Shown here piece by piece: positions 9,872-18,345 of a stretch of 64,000 nt of DNA. Source of the stretch: Blastocatellia bacterium (lineage in GTDB: Bacteria > Acidobacteriota > Blastocatellia > HR10 > J050); contig JANWZE010000056.1 in NCBI GenBank assembly GCA_025054955.1, positions 26,200 to 90,199 of the forward strand. Reading direction: 5' to 3'. How positions within the stretch are numbered: the stretch's first letter is position 1; each line of letters starts with the position of its first letter. Position numbers and translations under genes: made by a program. A model generated the notes under the pieces. That model did no database searches. It was not told the DNA's origin and saw only the letters and a list, made by a program, of their open reading frames with translations.

Positions 9872-11260
9872 ATGAGACGAATGAGTGTGATTGCCGTCGT
9901 TGTGAGTCTAATCATCATCTCGATTGCCGATGCCGCTCGGCGAACTTCCACTGGCGGGCGCCAACCGAGGCGTTTTCATGCTTACGTGACCAACACGGGG
10001 GATGACAGCGTCAGTGTGATTGATTTGAGCACGGGCGCGCCACTGGCCACACCGATCAGCGTCGGACCAAGCCCGTCAGCGCTCGCCATCAGTCCTGACC
10101 AGCAACGGGTGTTTGTCGCCAATGCGCAGACAAACACGGTGTCGGTGATTGACACTGAGACGCGCCGGGTGGTGGCAACAACTGTGCTCGGACAAGCCTC
10201 AGTGCGCGCCGTCGGCGTGACGGTCGGATTGGATGGGCAGCGCGCATTTGTGACTCATCCACGCGGCAACACAGTCTATACGGTCCACACGGCCAGCAAT
10301 GCCAGAGATGATCTGTTTCCCATGTCCGGCCAACCATCGGGTCTGGCGTGGATCATGAAAGCTGGTCCGTTTCTCTACGTTTCGACGCCGGCAGACCGTG
10401 GTGTCACCTCGGTGGACTTGTTTGAAACGCGACGCAGTCGGCGGCTCATTCCAACAGGTCGTCAACCATGGAGCATCGTGGCCTCGCCCGATGGCCAACT
10501 GGTGTACGTCACCGACGTGGAGGAGTCGAAAGTGAGCGCGATTTCGACAGTGACAGACAGAGTTGTAAGCGTGTTTCCGGTGGGTCGAAGCCCTGACGGT
10601 CTAGCAATCACGCCTGATGGCAGGCGGCTCATCGTAGCCTCGTTGCAGGCGCCGCAGGCGCATATTCTGAATCCGCTCGATGGGAACGTGATGGCGGTTG
10701 TGCCAACCGGTTCATCCATGAGGACGAATCAACCGGGACTCAACCGGGTGGCTGTCTCGCCTGACGGACTTCATGCGGTGGTGGCTAACGAAGATGATGA
10801 CACAATCACGGTCATTGATTTGAAAGCGATGGTTGTGCGCGCGACTGTGCCGGTCGTAGACCAGCCGACGGGCGTTGTTATTGTCGGTAAGGCAGCCGTG
10901 TGCGATCCGAGGCCGTCCGTGATGGATTTCGGTGATGTACCGTTGGCTCATGGCAGTGTTGAGCAGGTCCTGAGCCTGACCAATCGGGGCACAGAGACGC
11001 TTCAGCTCACACGACTAACGATAGACACGCCGGCGTTTCAGATTGACGGGACGGCGCGCTCGTTGGCGCCGCGCGAAACAGCGCGATTCATTGTTCGATT
11101 CGTTGCCAACGGCCTCGGTGAGCATCTGGCAACACTGCGGATTGAGGCCAACGATCCTGATCCAGACCGTTGCTTCGTTCGGCTGCGCGCTGTCCGGCGC
11201 GCGAGTTTGTCGAGTGGTCGAGGTCCGGCCATTGCCGGCGACGAGCATGCGTGCAGGTAG
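9872..11260 (+). CDS. YVTN-repeat beta-propeller protein with C-terminal ASH-like domain
   Basis: Exported 462-residue protein. GGAGG lies about 10 nt before the ATG. Signal peptide 1-21 (SVIAVVVSLIIISIADA). About 35-345 carries successive YVTN/surface-layer propeller repeats, such as AYVTNTGDDSVSVIDLSTG, VFVANAQTNTVSVIDTETR and VYVTDVEESKVSAIS. From about 350 an Ig-like ASPM/SPD-2/Hydin (DUF1573-type) domain begins (VMDFGDVPLAHGSVEQVLSL). The combination suggests an envelope or extracellular binding protein. No enzymatic residues are apparent. Confidence 0.85.
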   Translation: MRRMSVIAVVVSLIIISIADAARRTSTGGRQPRRFHAYVTNTGDDSVSVIDLSTGAPLATPISVGPSPSALAISPDQQRVFVANAQTNTVSVIDTETRRVVATTVLGQASVRAVGVTVGLDGQRAFVTHPRGNTVYTVHTASNARDDLFPMSGQPSGLAWIMKAGPFLYVSTPADRGVTSVDLFETRRSRRLIPTGRQPWSIVASPDGQLVYVTDVEESKVSAISTVTDRVVSVFPVGRSPDGLAITPDGRRLIVASLQAPQAHILNPLDGNVMAVVPTGSSMRTNQPGLNRVAVSPDGLHAVVANEDDDTITVIDLKAMVVRATVPVVDQPTGVVIVGKAAVCDPRPSVMDFGDVPLAHGSVEQVLSLTNRGTETLQLTRLTIDTPAFQIDGTARSLAPRETARFIVRFVANGLGEHLATLRIEANDPDPDRCFVRLRAVRRASLSSGRGPAIAGDEHACR

Positions 11261-11522
11261 GATTTCGCTTATTCCGATTGGCAATGAACCTGATCAAGGT
11301 TCTCTTCCAAACAGACGAATTACGTCAGCGGCCAGACCCGATGTAGCAGGTTGATCGTTCTCGCTCAGCCGGGCATCCTCGCCCGAGCGCGAATGATGGT
11401 GTTGGCAACTCACCCATAGGATTGCGGTGAAAGCGGCTCAAGAACAGATGCGCTCCTACACCTACTGCGAATCTGCAGGCATGCCCGCAGGTGAATGCGT
11501 CACAAGCCCGCAGCGGTTAACT
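11261..11522. other. Intergenic stretch with no recognised feature
   Basis: About 260 bp between the propeller gene and the promoter of tRNA-Ser. Short GC-rich inverted words such as CTGCAGGCATGCCCGCAG are present, but no terminator with a T run, no gene and no repeat-family member was recognised. Confidence 0.5.
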
Positions 11523-11551
11523 TTGACAGAGTCTCGTTCAATTGATAGACT
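11523..11551 (+). promoter_or_regulatory. Promoter of tRNA-Ser
   Basis: Perfect -35 TTGACA at 11523-11528, 17-bp spacer, and -10-like TAGACT (4 of 6) at 11546-11551. Transcription would begin near 11558, about 13 nt ahead of the mature tRNA 5' end. An alternative -10 TAAAAT at 11551 would need a 22-bp spacer. Confidence 0.55.
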
Positions 11552-11570
11552 AAAATATCGTCAGATGAGC

Positions 11571-11656
11571 GGAGGGTTACGTTAATTGGTAAACGACCGG
11601 TCTTGAAAACCGGCGCCCGCAAGGGCTTGTGGGTTCGAGTCCCTCACCCTCCGCCA
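11571..11656 (+). tRNA. tRNA-Ser (anticodon UGA)
   Basis: 86-nt cloverleaf. Acceptor arms GGAGGGT (11571-11577) and ACCCTCC (11646-11652), discriminator G and an encoded CCA (11654-11656). Anticodon stem CCGGT/ACCGG encloses loop CTTGAAA, giving anticodon TGA, which reads UCA. The long variable arm GCCC-GCAA-GGGC is the class II hallmark of serine tRNAs. The T-loop is TTCGAGT; the T-stem GTGGG/CCCTC has one T-T mismatch at its second pair. Confidence 0.95.
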
Positions 11657-11685
11657 CACTTCACTGACAGCTTGCATGCCAGTTC

Positions 11686-11796
11686 GGCCATCCTGTTGAG
11701 AAAGCGAACATCCTCGGTCGCGCCCGAAATAGCCGATACGCGCGCGCTTCGTCTTGTTGGCCGTCCTGTTGAGAAAGCGAACGTTCTCGGTCGCGC
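11686..11796. repeat. 38-bp direct repeat pair, 73-bp period
   Basis: Copies at 11686-11723 and 11759-11796 share 35 of 38 bases (core CTGTTGAGAAAGCGAAC). The 35 bp between them is unrelated. It lies 30 bp after the tRNA-Ser 3' end. This is one of nine loci in the window with the same repeat-spacer-repeat geometry. Confidence 0.85.
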
Positions 11797-11902
11797 GGGC
11801 GATGGCTGAGCGGCCACGAGAGGGCCGGCCTGATTTGACCGACACAAGCGAACAATGTACACTGATGATTCCATCATTATCGAACGAGGAGTTGTATTGG
11901 TT

Positions 11903-12247
11903 ATGTCAAAAGATCATGAATCGAGCAAACTGACTTATTTTTTAATCGGCGCAGGCATTGGCGCTGTTGTGGCGCTTCTGTTTGCCCCCAAGTCGGGACG
12001 GGAGCTGCGTGAAGACATTGCTGATCGCACGCGCCGGGGCATGGACAAAGCCTCCGAGGCATATCAGGCCACGCGAGAACGCGCCCGCGAATTAGCCGCA
12101 GCCGGCCGGGAGAAAGCGGCGGAGGTGATTGAGCACGCCAAAGAAGCAGTGGCTGAACAGCGCAGCCGTCTGTCAGCGGCGGTTGATGCGGGCAAGCAAG
12201 CCTATCGGGAGGAAAAGAAAAAGCTGTTGGAAGCCGAAGAAAGCTAA
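11903..12247 (+). CDS. YtxH-like small membrane-anchored coiled-coil protein
   Basis: 114 residues from the ATG at 11903. GAGGAG lies 11 nt upstream; an in-frame TTG at 11897 is an alternative start. The N-terminus has one glycine-rich transmembrane helix (YFLIGAGIGAVVALLFAP) followed by KSGRELREDI, the signature of the YtxH/gas-vesicle-like family. A long Ala/Glu/Lys/Arg-rich amphipathic coiled coil then runs to the C-terminus. Family members are poorly characterised and often stress-related. The gene is followed after 18 bp by another single-TM coiled-coil protein, and the two may act together at the membrane. Confidence 0.8.
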   Translation: MSKDHESSKLTYFLIGAGIGAVVALLFAPKSGRELREDIADRTRRGMDKASEAYQATRERARELAAAGREKAAEVIEHAKEAVAEQRSRLSAAVDAGKQAYREEKKKLLEAEES

Positions 12248-12265
12248 TCTGACGGAGACAGTCCC

Positions 12266-12805
12266 GTGTCCCAGGAAACTCAATTCCTCTTTGCTATGAC
12301 GTTTGCTGTGCTCACCGTGATTTTGCTGGTGAGCATTCTGTTGGTATTGGCACGCATTGGTCGAGTGATGCAGCAATTGCAGGCTTCTATCTATGCCCTG
12401 CGTCAGCAGGCCGAACCTGTGCTGCAGGATGCTCGTCAGCTCACTCAGGAGACGCGGGCCAGTCTTTCGACCATCCTCGCCCATGCGCAACAGACTGTGG
12501 CAGCGGTCGGTAAGACGACTGAACAAATCGCCTGGATGGCGCATGAGCAAGCCATTGAGTTACGGGCGTTGGCGCAAGACACAGTTCTGGCCGTGCGCAA
12601 TCAAGTCGAGCGACTGGATGATCTGGTGTCGCGCACGACCACGCGCGTTGATCAAACGGCGGCCATCGTGCAGGCCGAAGTGCTTCAGCCCGTCCATGAA
12701 CTTCATTGCATCGTCGTCGGGATTCAACGCGCCCTGCAGGTGCTCATGGCGCGAAAGCGACGTGCTCTCGATCAAGTCTACCAAGACGAAGAGCTATTTA
12801 TTTGA
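12266..12805 (+). CDS. Single-TM coiled-coil protein (DUF948-like)
   Basis: 179 residues starting at GTG 12266, weakly preceded by ACGGAGA. One N-terminal transmembrane segment (FAMTFAVLTVILLVSILLVL) is followed by a cytoplasmic helical coiled coil rich in Gln, Ala and Val to the end. Size, topology and its place right after a YtxH protein match the DUF948/YtxH pairs found in many bacteria. No catalytic motif. Confidence 0.7.
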   Translation: MSQETQFLFAMTFAVLTVILLVSILLVLARIGRVMQQLQASIYALRQQAEPVLQDARQLTQETRASLSTILAHAQQTVAAVGKTTEQIAWMAHEQAIELRALAQDTVLAVRNQVERLDDLVSRTTTRVDQTAAIVQAEVLQPVHELHCIVVGIQRALQVLMARKRRALDQVYQDEELFI

Positions 12806-12907
12806 AGCGACCGTCAGCCACCACGTGGCGCACGGGGTGTCTCGGCATCGCCATCTGGGCGTGCAGTGTGGGCCTCTTTTTGTTGCTTTGATTTGCACAG
12901 TGAGATC

Positions 12908-15709
12908 ATGACAACCGACACACCATTAGACCTCAAACAGACGATCAATCTACCGGCCAAACTCTTGCCGATGAAAGCGAATTTAATCCACGCTGAACCG
13001 GCGCGACTCGAACGCTGGAAACAGATGGGCCTTTATCATCTGATTCTACAGTCGCGTCAGGGACGACCGTCGTTCATTTTGCATGACGGCCCGCCCTACG
13101 CCAATGGCAATATCCATATTGGCCATGCGCTGAATAAAATTTTGAAAGACTTCATCGTCAAGTCACGCAGCATGATGGGCTACTGGGCGCCGTTTGTGCC
13201 CGGCTGGGATTGTCATGGGCTGCCGATTGAGATTCAAGTTGATAAAAAGCTTGGCGCCAAAAAGCACGATATGCCGGCCACGGTGATTCGCCGCGAAGCG
13301 CGCGCGCATGCCGAGCGCTTTATCAAAGCGCAGTCTGACGACTTTCAGCGACTGGGCGTGCTCGGTGAATTTGAGAATCCCTATGTGACCATGGATTTTC
13401 AATATCAAGCCGACATTGTACGCGCCTTTGGCAAATTCGTCGAAGACGGCAGCGTCTATAAAGGCGCGCGCGCCGTCCATTGGTGCATACACTGTCAAAC
13501 GGCGCTGGCCGAAGCGGAGATTGAATACAATGAGCGCGAAAGCCCTTCCATCTATGTGAAGTTTCCGCTGGCTGTTGACCCGGCGGTGATTGATCCGGCG
13601 TTGCAAGGCAAAACGGTGTCAGTCCTCATCTGGACGACGACGCCATGGACGCTGCCGGCCAATTTAGGCATTACCTTCCATCGGGACTATGAATATGTTG
13701 GCGTGGAGGTAGGCAACGAAGTTTACATCGTGGCCGCCGGTTTGCTTGAGGCTGTCGCAGCGGCTGTTGGTTGGTCGCAGCCGCGCGTGGTGGCGCGATT
13801 CAAAGGCGAGAAGTTGGATCGCTTGAAAGCCCGACACCCGTTCATTGAGCGGGAATCACTGTTCATGCTCGGCGATCATGTGACGTTGGATACCGGCACG
13901 GGCGCCGTTCATACAGCGCCGGGGCATGGCTACGACGACTATATGATCGGCCAACGCTACGGACTGGACGTCTACTCGCCGGTTGACGCGCAAGGCCGAT
14001 TTACCGATGACGTCGAGCATTTTGCCGGTCAGCAGGTCTTCAAGGCGAACGCTCGAATCAATGAGCTGATGCGAGAGCGTGGCGTGTTGCTGGCCGAGCA
14101 CACGATCACGCACTCGTATCCGCACTGTTGGCGTTGTCATCATCCGGTGATCTTTCGCGCGACGCCACAGTGGTTCATTTCGATGGATGCGACGAATTTG
14201 CGCCAGCGCGCCCTTAGGGCGATTGAAACCGTGCAGTGGTATCCAGCGTGGGGCCGCGAGCGCATGTACAACGTTGTCGCGCAGCGGCCCGATTGGTGCA
14301 TCTCACGGCAACGGCTGTGGGGCGTGCCGATCGTGGCGTTTTATTGTGAGCAATGCTCGTATGTCTTGCTCGCGCCGGAGATCATCGAGCACGTTGCCCG
14401 CATTTTCGAGCAGCGCGGCGCCGACGCCTGGTATGAAGACGACGCGCAAAGCCTGCTGCCGCCGGCAACGCGCTGCCCACAGTGCCATGCCCAGCAGTTT
14501 CGCAAAGAAACGGACATTCTGGACGTGTGGCTCGATTCCGGGGCCAGCTCGCTGGCGGTCCTGGAGCGGCGCGGCCTGCCATGGCCAGCAGACGTTTACA
14601 TCGAAGGCGGCGATCAATTTCGCGCATGGTTTAATTCGTCGCTAACGGTGGCCTTGCCAGCCAAGAATGCAGCACCGTTCCGCGCTGTCATCGCGCATGG
14701 CTGGACGGTTGATGCCGCTGGCGAAAAGATGTCCAAGTCCAAAGGCAACGTCGTGGAGCCGCAGGACGTGATCAAAAAGAGCGGCGCCGAGATTCTTCGC
14801 CTCTGGGTTGCCTCGTCGGATTATCACGAAGAAGTCCGCATCTCCGCTGAAATTCTGACTCGACTGGTGGAAGCCTATCGCAAGATTCGCAATACGGCCT
14901 GCTATCTGGTCAACAATCTGTTTGATTTTCATCCAGCGCAGGACAGCGTGCCGCCGGCTGAGATGTTTGAAATAGACCGCTGGATACTGGCCGAGTGTCA
15001 GCAGGTCACTGAGACTGTGTTGAAAGCGTATGAAGACTACGAGTTCCACGTTGTCTTTCAAACGCTCTACCGATTCTGCACGGTCGAACTTTCGGCCATC
15101 TACTTTGATATTCTCAAAGACCGCCTCTACACATTTGCGCCGAAGTCTGTGGGCCGGCGCAGCGCGCAAACGGCGCTGTATGAGCTTCTGAGTACCTTGA
15201 CGCGGCTGATGGCGCCCATCCTGGCGTTTACTTCAGACGAGATTTGGGAAGTCTTTCTTGGCCAATTCAGCGACACGCCGGCGTCGGTTCATCTGGCGGA
15301 ATTCCCGCGTCCGGTGGCCGCCTATCAAGATGCTGACTTACTCTCGCGATGGCAGCGCATCATGGAGATTCGCAGCGATGTGCTCAAGGCGTTGGAACTG
15401 AAGCGGGCAGCCAAAGAGATTGGTTCAGGCTTGGAAGCCAAGGTTATCCTCTCGGCCAGCGGGGAGACCTACGATTTTTTGAGCCACTATCTGGATCAAC
15501 TACCGGCGGTGTTCATTGTCTCTCAGGTCGAATTGCGCCGCTCTGATCAAGCCTCGTTGAGCATTGAGGCGCAACGGGCGGATGGCCAAAAATGCGAACG
15601 ATGCTGGAACTACTCCACATTCGTCGGACAACATGAGCGGTACCCGACATTATGTCATCGTTGTTTGCCCACGGTGCTGGAGCTGGAATCGCTTGCGCGC
15701 CGCTCGTAA
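12908..15709 (+). CDS. ileS: Isoleucyl-tRNA synthetase
   Basis: Charges tRNA-Ile in the cytoplasm. Start is the ATG at 12908 (933 residues); the upstream in-frame ATG at 12866 would add 14 residues lacking similarity. Class I motifs: HIGH at 70-73 (PYANGNIHIGH) and KMSKS at 607-611 (GEKMSKSKGN). The region about 190-390 corresponds to the CP1 editing insertion (WTTTPWTLPANLGI, GTGAVHTAPGHGYDD). The C-terminus carries the zinc-binding CERCWNY and CHRC cysteines of bacterial IleRS type 1. lspA follows, an arrangement common in bacteria. Length is typical. Confidence 0.98.
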   Translation: MTTDTPLDLKQTINLPAKLLPMKANLIHAEPARLERWKQMGLYHLILQSRQGRPSFILHDGPPYANGNIHIGHALNKILKDFIVKSRSMMGYWAPFVPGWDCHGLPIEIQVDKKLGAKKHDMPATVIRREARAHAERFIKAQSDDFQRLGVLGEFENPYVTMDFQYQADIVRAFGKFVEDGSVYKGARAVHWCIHCQTALAEAEIEYNERESPSIYVKFPLAVDPAVIDPALQGKTVSVLIWTTTPWTLPANLGITFHRDYEYVGVEVGNEVYIVAAGLLEAVAAAVGWSQPRVVARFKGEKLDRLKARHPFIERESLFMLGDHVTLDTGTGAVHTAPGHGYDDYMIGQRYGLDVYSPVDAQGRFTDDVEHFAGQQVFKANARINELMRERGVLLAEHTITHSYPHCWRCHHPVIFRATPQWFISMDATNLRQRALRAIETVQWYPAWGRERMYNVVAQRPDWCISRQRLWGVPIVAFYCEQCSYVLLAPEIIEHVARIFEQRGADAWYEDDAQSLLPPATRCPQCHAQQFRKETDILDVWLDSGASSLAVLERRGLPWPADVYIEGGDQFRAWFNSSLTVALPAKNAAPFRAVIAHGWTVDAAGEKMSKSKGNVVEPQDVIKKSGAEILRLWVASSDYHEEVRISAEILTRLVEAYRKIRNTACYLVNNLFDFHPAQDSVPPAEMFEIDRWILAECQQVTETVLKAYEDYEFHVVFQTLYRFCTVELSAIYFDILKDRLYTFAPKSVGRRSAQTALYELLSTLTRLMAPILAFTSDEIWEVFLGQFSDTPASVHLAEFPRPVAAYQDADLLSRWQRIMEIRSDVLKALELKRAAKEIGSGLEAKVILSASGETYDFLSHYLDQLPAVFIVSQVELRRSDQASLSIEAQRADGQKCERCWNYSTFVGQHERYPTLCHRCLPTVLELESLARRS

Positions 15710-15799
15710 GAGTGCCATCGTTGTGGAGCACCACTGCTCTTGTGTTACCTGATGGTTTTCATCTTGACGGATCGGCAGTAAACAAGTCACAGTGTTGAT

Positions 15800-16348
15800 A
15801 TGCAGTCACACGCCCAACATATCATCAGAGAGCGGGTCGGTTATTTGGTCGTGGCGTTGCTCATTTTCCTGGTTGATCAATGGACGAAATACCTCGCCAC
15901 GCACTATCTGGATACAGGGCTGACCTATGGCGCCAGCCGCGCGGTCATTGACGGATTTTTTCACCTGACGTATGTGGAGAATGCAGGCATTGCCTGGGGC
16001 TTATTTGCCGATGCTGGGCGCGGCGGAAAATTTGTGCTCGGCTTGATCTCCGTCATCGCGGCGATTGGCATCATAGTGTACGCTGTGCGAACACCGGTTT
16101 CAGAACGCTGGACTCACTGGGGCCTGACGCTCATATTGGGCGGCGTATTAGGCAACTTGACAGATCGCGTGATCAACGGCGCGGTGGTTGATTTTCTCGA
16201 TTTCACCATCGGCTCCTACCGCTGGCCAACGTTTAATCTGGCCGACATGGCCATTAGCATTGGCGCATTCATTCTAATTGTTGATGCGCTGCGCTCGCCC
16301 AGAGAGAGTCCACCGACAGAGCCGGTGTCACTTTCATCTGATCAATGA
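15800..16348 (+). CDS. lspA: Lipoprotein signal peptidase (signal peptidase II)
   Basis: Inner-membrane aspartyl protease that removes signal peptides from diacylated prolipoproteins. 182 residues with four predicted TM helices. Family motifs: VENAGIAWGLF, GNLTDRVINGAVVDFLDF (first catalytic Asp region) and FNLADMAISIGA (second catalytic Asp). lgt, the enzyme that acts just before it in the lipoprotein pathway, begins 6 bp downstream, so the two are almost certainly co-transcribed. Confidence 0.96.
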   Translation: MQSHAQHIIRERVGYLVVALLIFLVDQWTKYLATHYLDTGLTYGASRAVIDGFFHLTYVENAGIAWGLFADAGRGGKFVLGLISVIAAIGIIVYAVRTPVSERWTHWGLTLILGGVLGNLTDRVINGAVVDFLDFTIGSYRWPTFNLADMAISIGAFILIVDALRSPRESPPTEPVSLSSDQ

Positions 16349-16354
16349 GGCATT

Positions 16355-17170
16355 ATGTATCCAGAGCTATGGCGCATTCCGTTCATTGATTTTCCGATTT
16401 ACTCCTATGGTGTCCTGCTGGCATTGGGCATCTGGCTGGGCATCTGGTTGGCTTCGCGGTTGGCCGCAGCAGACGGTCTTGAGCCGCAGAAGGTCATCGG
16501 CTTCGCATTACGCGTTGTCATCGCCTCACTGGTGGGGGCCAAGCTGCTCCTCATCATCACCGAGTGGCGCTCATTGAACAGTCTGCGCGAGGTCTTTTCA
16601 CTCGATCTGCTGCGTGCCGGAGGCGTCTACTATGGCGGATTTCTCGCTGGCTTGGCGACGGCAGTCATTCTGATTTGGGTCTATCGGTGGCCTGGTTGGA
16701 AAGTGGCTGATGCGTTTGCTCCCAGTCTGGCCATTGGCCAGTCGCTTGGGCGTTTGGGTTGCTTCGCGGCGGGTTGCTGCTGGGGCAAGCCAACGTCTTC
16801 GTGGGTGGGCGTAACATTTCCCATGATCGGACACGAGTACACCGGCGTGCCGGCAGGCATTGCTTTGCACCCAACGCAATTGTACGAAGCAGGCGCCACA
16901 CTCGGAATTTTCTTGTTCTTGATGTGGCTGCGCCGGCGGCGTGCGTTTCCCGGTCAGGTGGTGCTGGTCTACATTCTGCTTTACGCGGCGGCGCGGTTTA
17001 TCATTGAATTTTATCGCGACGATTGGCGCGGCTGGGTTGGCCCCTTGTCAACCTCACAATTCATCGCTGTCTGTTTGGCTGTGGGGTCGTCGCTGTTGTT
17101 GTGGCTCGCGTGGCGCAAGCGTGCTGGAGAACCGATGCGGCTGCAAACCTCGGACTCATCGGCACACTGA
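16355..17170 (+). CDS. lgt: Prolipoprotein diacylglyceryl transferase
   Basis: Integral membrane enzyme that transfers diacylglycerol from phosphatidylglycerol to the lipobox cysteine. 271 residues with several TM helices. Recognisable motifs: YSYGVLLALGIWLG near the N-terminus, GRLGCFAAGCCWG (arginine-containing signature, short Cys-rich form) and HPTQLYEA. It lies directly after lspA with a 6-bp gap. The stop codon lies in a small 16-bp tandem repeat (17167-17204). Confidence 0.95.
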   Translation: MYPELWRIPFIDFPIYSYGVLLALGIWLGIWLASRLAAADGLEPQKVIGFALRVVIASLVGAKLLLIITEWRSLNSLREVFSLDLLRAGGVYYGGFLAGLATAVILIWVYRWPGWKVADAFAPSLAIGQSLGRLGCFAAGCCWGKPTSSWVGVTFPMIGHEYTGVPAGIALHPTQLYEAGATLGIFLFLMWLRRRRAFPGQVVLVYILLYAAARFIIEFYRDDWRGWVGPLSTSQFIAVCLAVGSSLLLWLAWRKRAGEPMRLQTSDSSAH

Positions 17171-17204
17171 AGCATCAGCACGCTGAAGCATCGGCGCGCT
17201 GAAG
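17167..17204. repeat. 16-bp tandem repeat at the lgt stop codon
   Basis: CTGAAGCATCAGCACG (17167-17182), CTGAAGCATCGGCGCG (17183-17198) and a partial third copy CTGAAG. The first copy contains the lgt TGA stop. Probably slippage-generated. Confidence 0.75.
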
Positions 17205-17241
17205 ACCGACATGCCGATCACCAGAAGACAGAGCGTTCTGT

Positions 17242-18288
17242 ATGGATGAGCGGGCATCCCGACAACTCTTAAGCGGTGGTCCAACAGAGGAAGATCGTCG
17301 GTTCGATCAGGCGCTGCGACCGAAATACCTGGACGAATTCATCGGGCAGCGCAAGGTTGTCGAAAACCTCGCCGTCTACATTCAAGCGGCACGGGCGCGC
17401 GGTGAAGCGCTCGATCATGTCATCCTGCACGGACCGCCGGGCATCGGCAAAACGACGCTCGCATACTTAATTGCCAACGAGCTGGGCGTCGAGATCAAGG
17501 CTACCTCAGGGCCGGTGATCGAACGATCGGGTGACATGGCGGCGTTGCTGACCAACCTGGGCGAACGTGAAGTCCTGTTTGTGGACGAAATCCATCGCCT
17601 CAATCCGACTATCGAAGAGTTTCTCTATCCGGCGATGGAAGAGTACAAACTCGACTTCATCATCGGCCAGGGACCGGCGGCTCGCTCGATCAAACTCGAG
17701 TTGCCGCCATTCACGTTGATTGGAGCCACCACGCGCAAGGGCCTGCTGACGGCCCCGTTGCGCGGACGGTTCGGCATTGACCTCCACCTGGACTTTTACC
17801 AACCCGACGAGCTGCAGACGATTGTGCTCAGATCGGCCAAGATTCTGCACATCGAGATCGAACCAAGCGGAGCGTTGGAAATCGCTCGTCGCGCCCGCGG
17901 CACGCCCCGCATTGCCAATCGCCTCTTGCGCCGAGTGCGCGACTTTGCTCAGGTGCAAGGCGATGGGCGGATCAGCCGCCAGATCGCCGATTATGCCCTC
18001 AATCGTATGGAAGTGGATAAATTCGGCCTCGATGAAATTGATCGCAAAATCCTACTGACGATCATCGAGAAATTCGGCGGCGGCCCGGTCGGCCTGGGCA
18101 CGATCTCGGCAGCCATCAATGAAGAGAAAGATGCGATTGAAGAGATCTATGAGCCATATCTGATCCAGATCGGATTTTTGAATCGCACGCCGCGTGGTCG
18201 CGTGGCAACGCAGGCCGCCTACCAGCATTTGGGCTACGACGTGCTGGGACGGCCCACGGCGGATCAAGGCGGACTGTTTGATGCGTGA
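17242..18288 (+). CDS. ruvB: Holliday junction branch-migration helicase RuvB
   Basis: AAA+ motor that drives RuvA-bound Holliday junctions. 348 residues, normal length. Walker [12 protein letters not shown], Walker [10 protein letters not shown], sensor 1 GATTRKGLL, arginine finger region PLRGRFGI, and the C-terminal winged helix ([33 protein letters not shown]). ruvA and ruvC are not in the window. The N-terminal signature [11 protein letters not shown] is present. Confidence 0.98.
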   Translation: MDERASRQLLSGGPTEEDRRFDQALRPKYLDEFIGQRKVVENLAVYIQAARARGEALDHVILHGPPGIGKTTLAYLIANELGVEIKATSGPVIERSGDMAALLTNLGEREVLFVDEIHRLNPTIEEFLYPAMEEYKLDFIIGQGPAARSIKLELPPFTLIGATTRKGLLTAPLRGRFGIDLHLDFYQPDELQTIVLRSAKILHIEIEPSGALEIARRARGTPRIANRLLRRVRDFAQVQGDGRISRQIADYALNRMEVDKFGLDEIDRKILLTIIEKFGGGPVGLGTISAAINEEKDAIEEIYEPYLIQIGFLNRTPRGRVATQAAYQHLGYDVLGRPTADQGGLFDA

Positions 18289-18345
18289 GCCGGTCCGCGA
18301 CCGCCATCTTCATCTGCTTGTTCGGATCAAACGAGGCGCGGCCCT

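Noticed and set aside
11686..11796. Possible CRISPR arrays at this and similar 70-74-bp phased repeat pairs
   Set aside because: Each locus has only two copies (one has three), repeat sequences differ between loci, and there is no leader or cas gene, so none is called as an array; the shared geometry is reported as a finding instead.
15653..15740. Possible further phased repeat around the ileS stop (CATCGTTGT at 15656 and 15716)
   Set aside because: Only 9-11 bp clearly match and the spacing is 60 bp, outside the 70-74-bp class.
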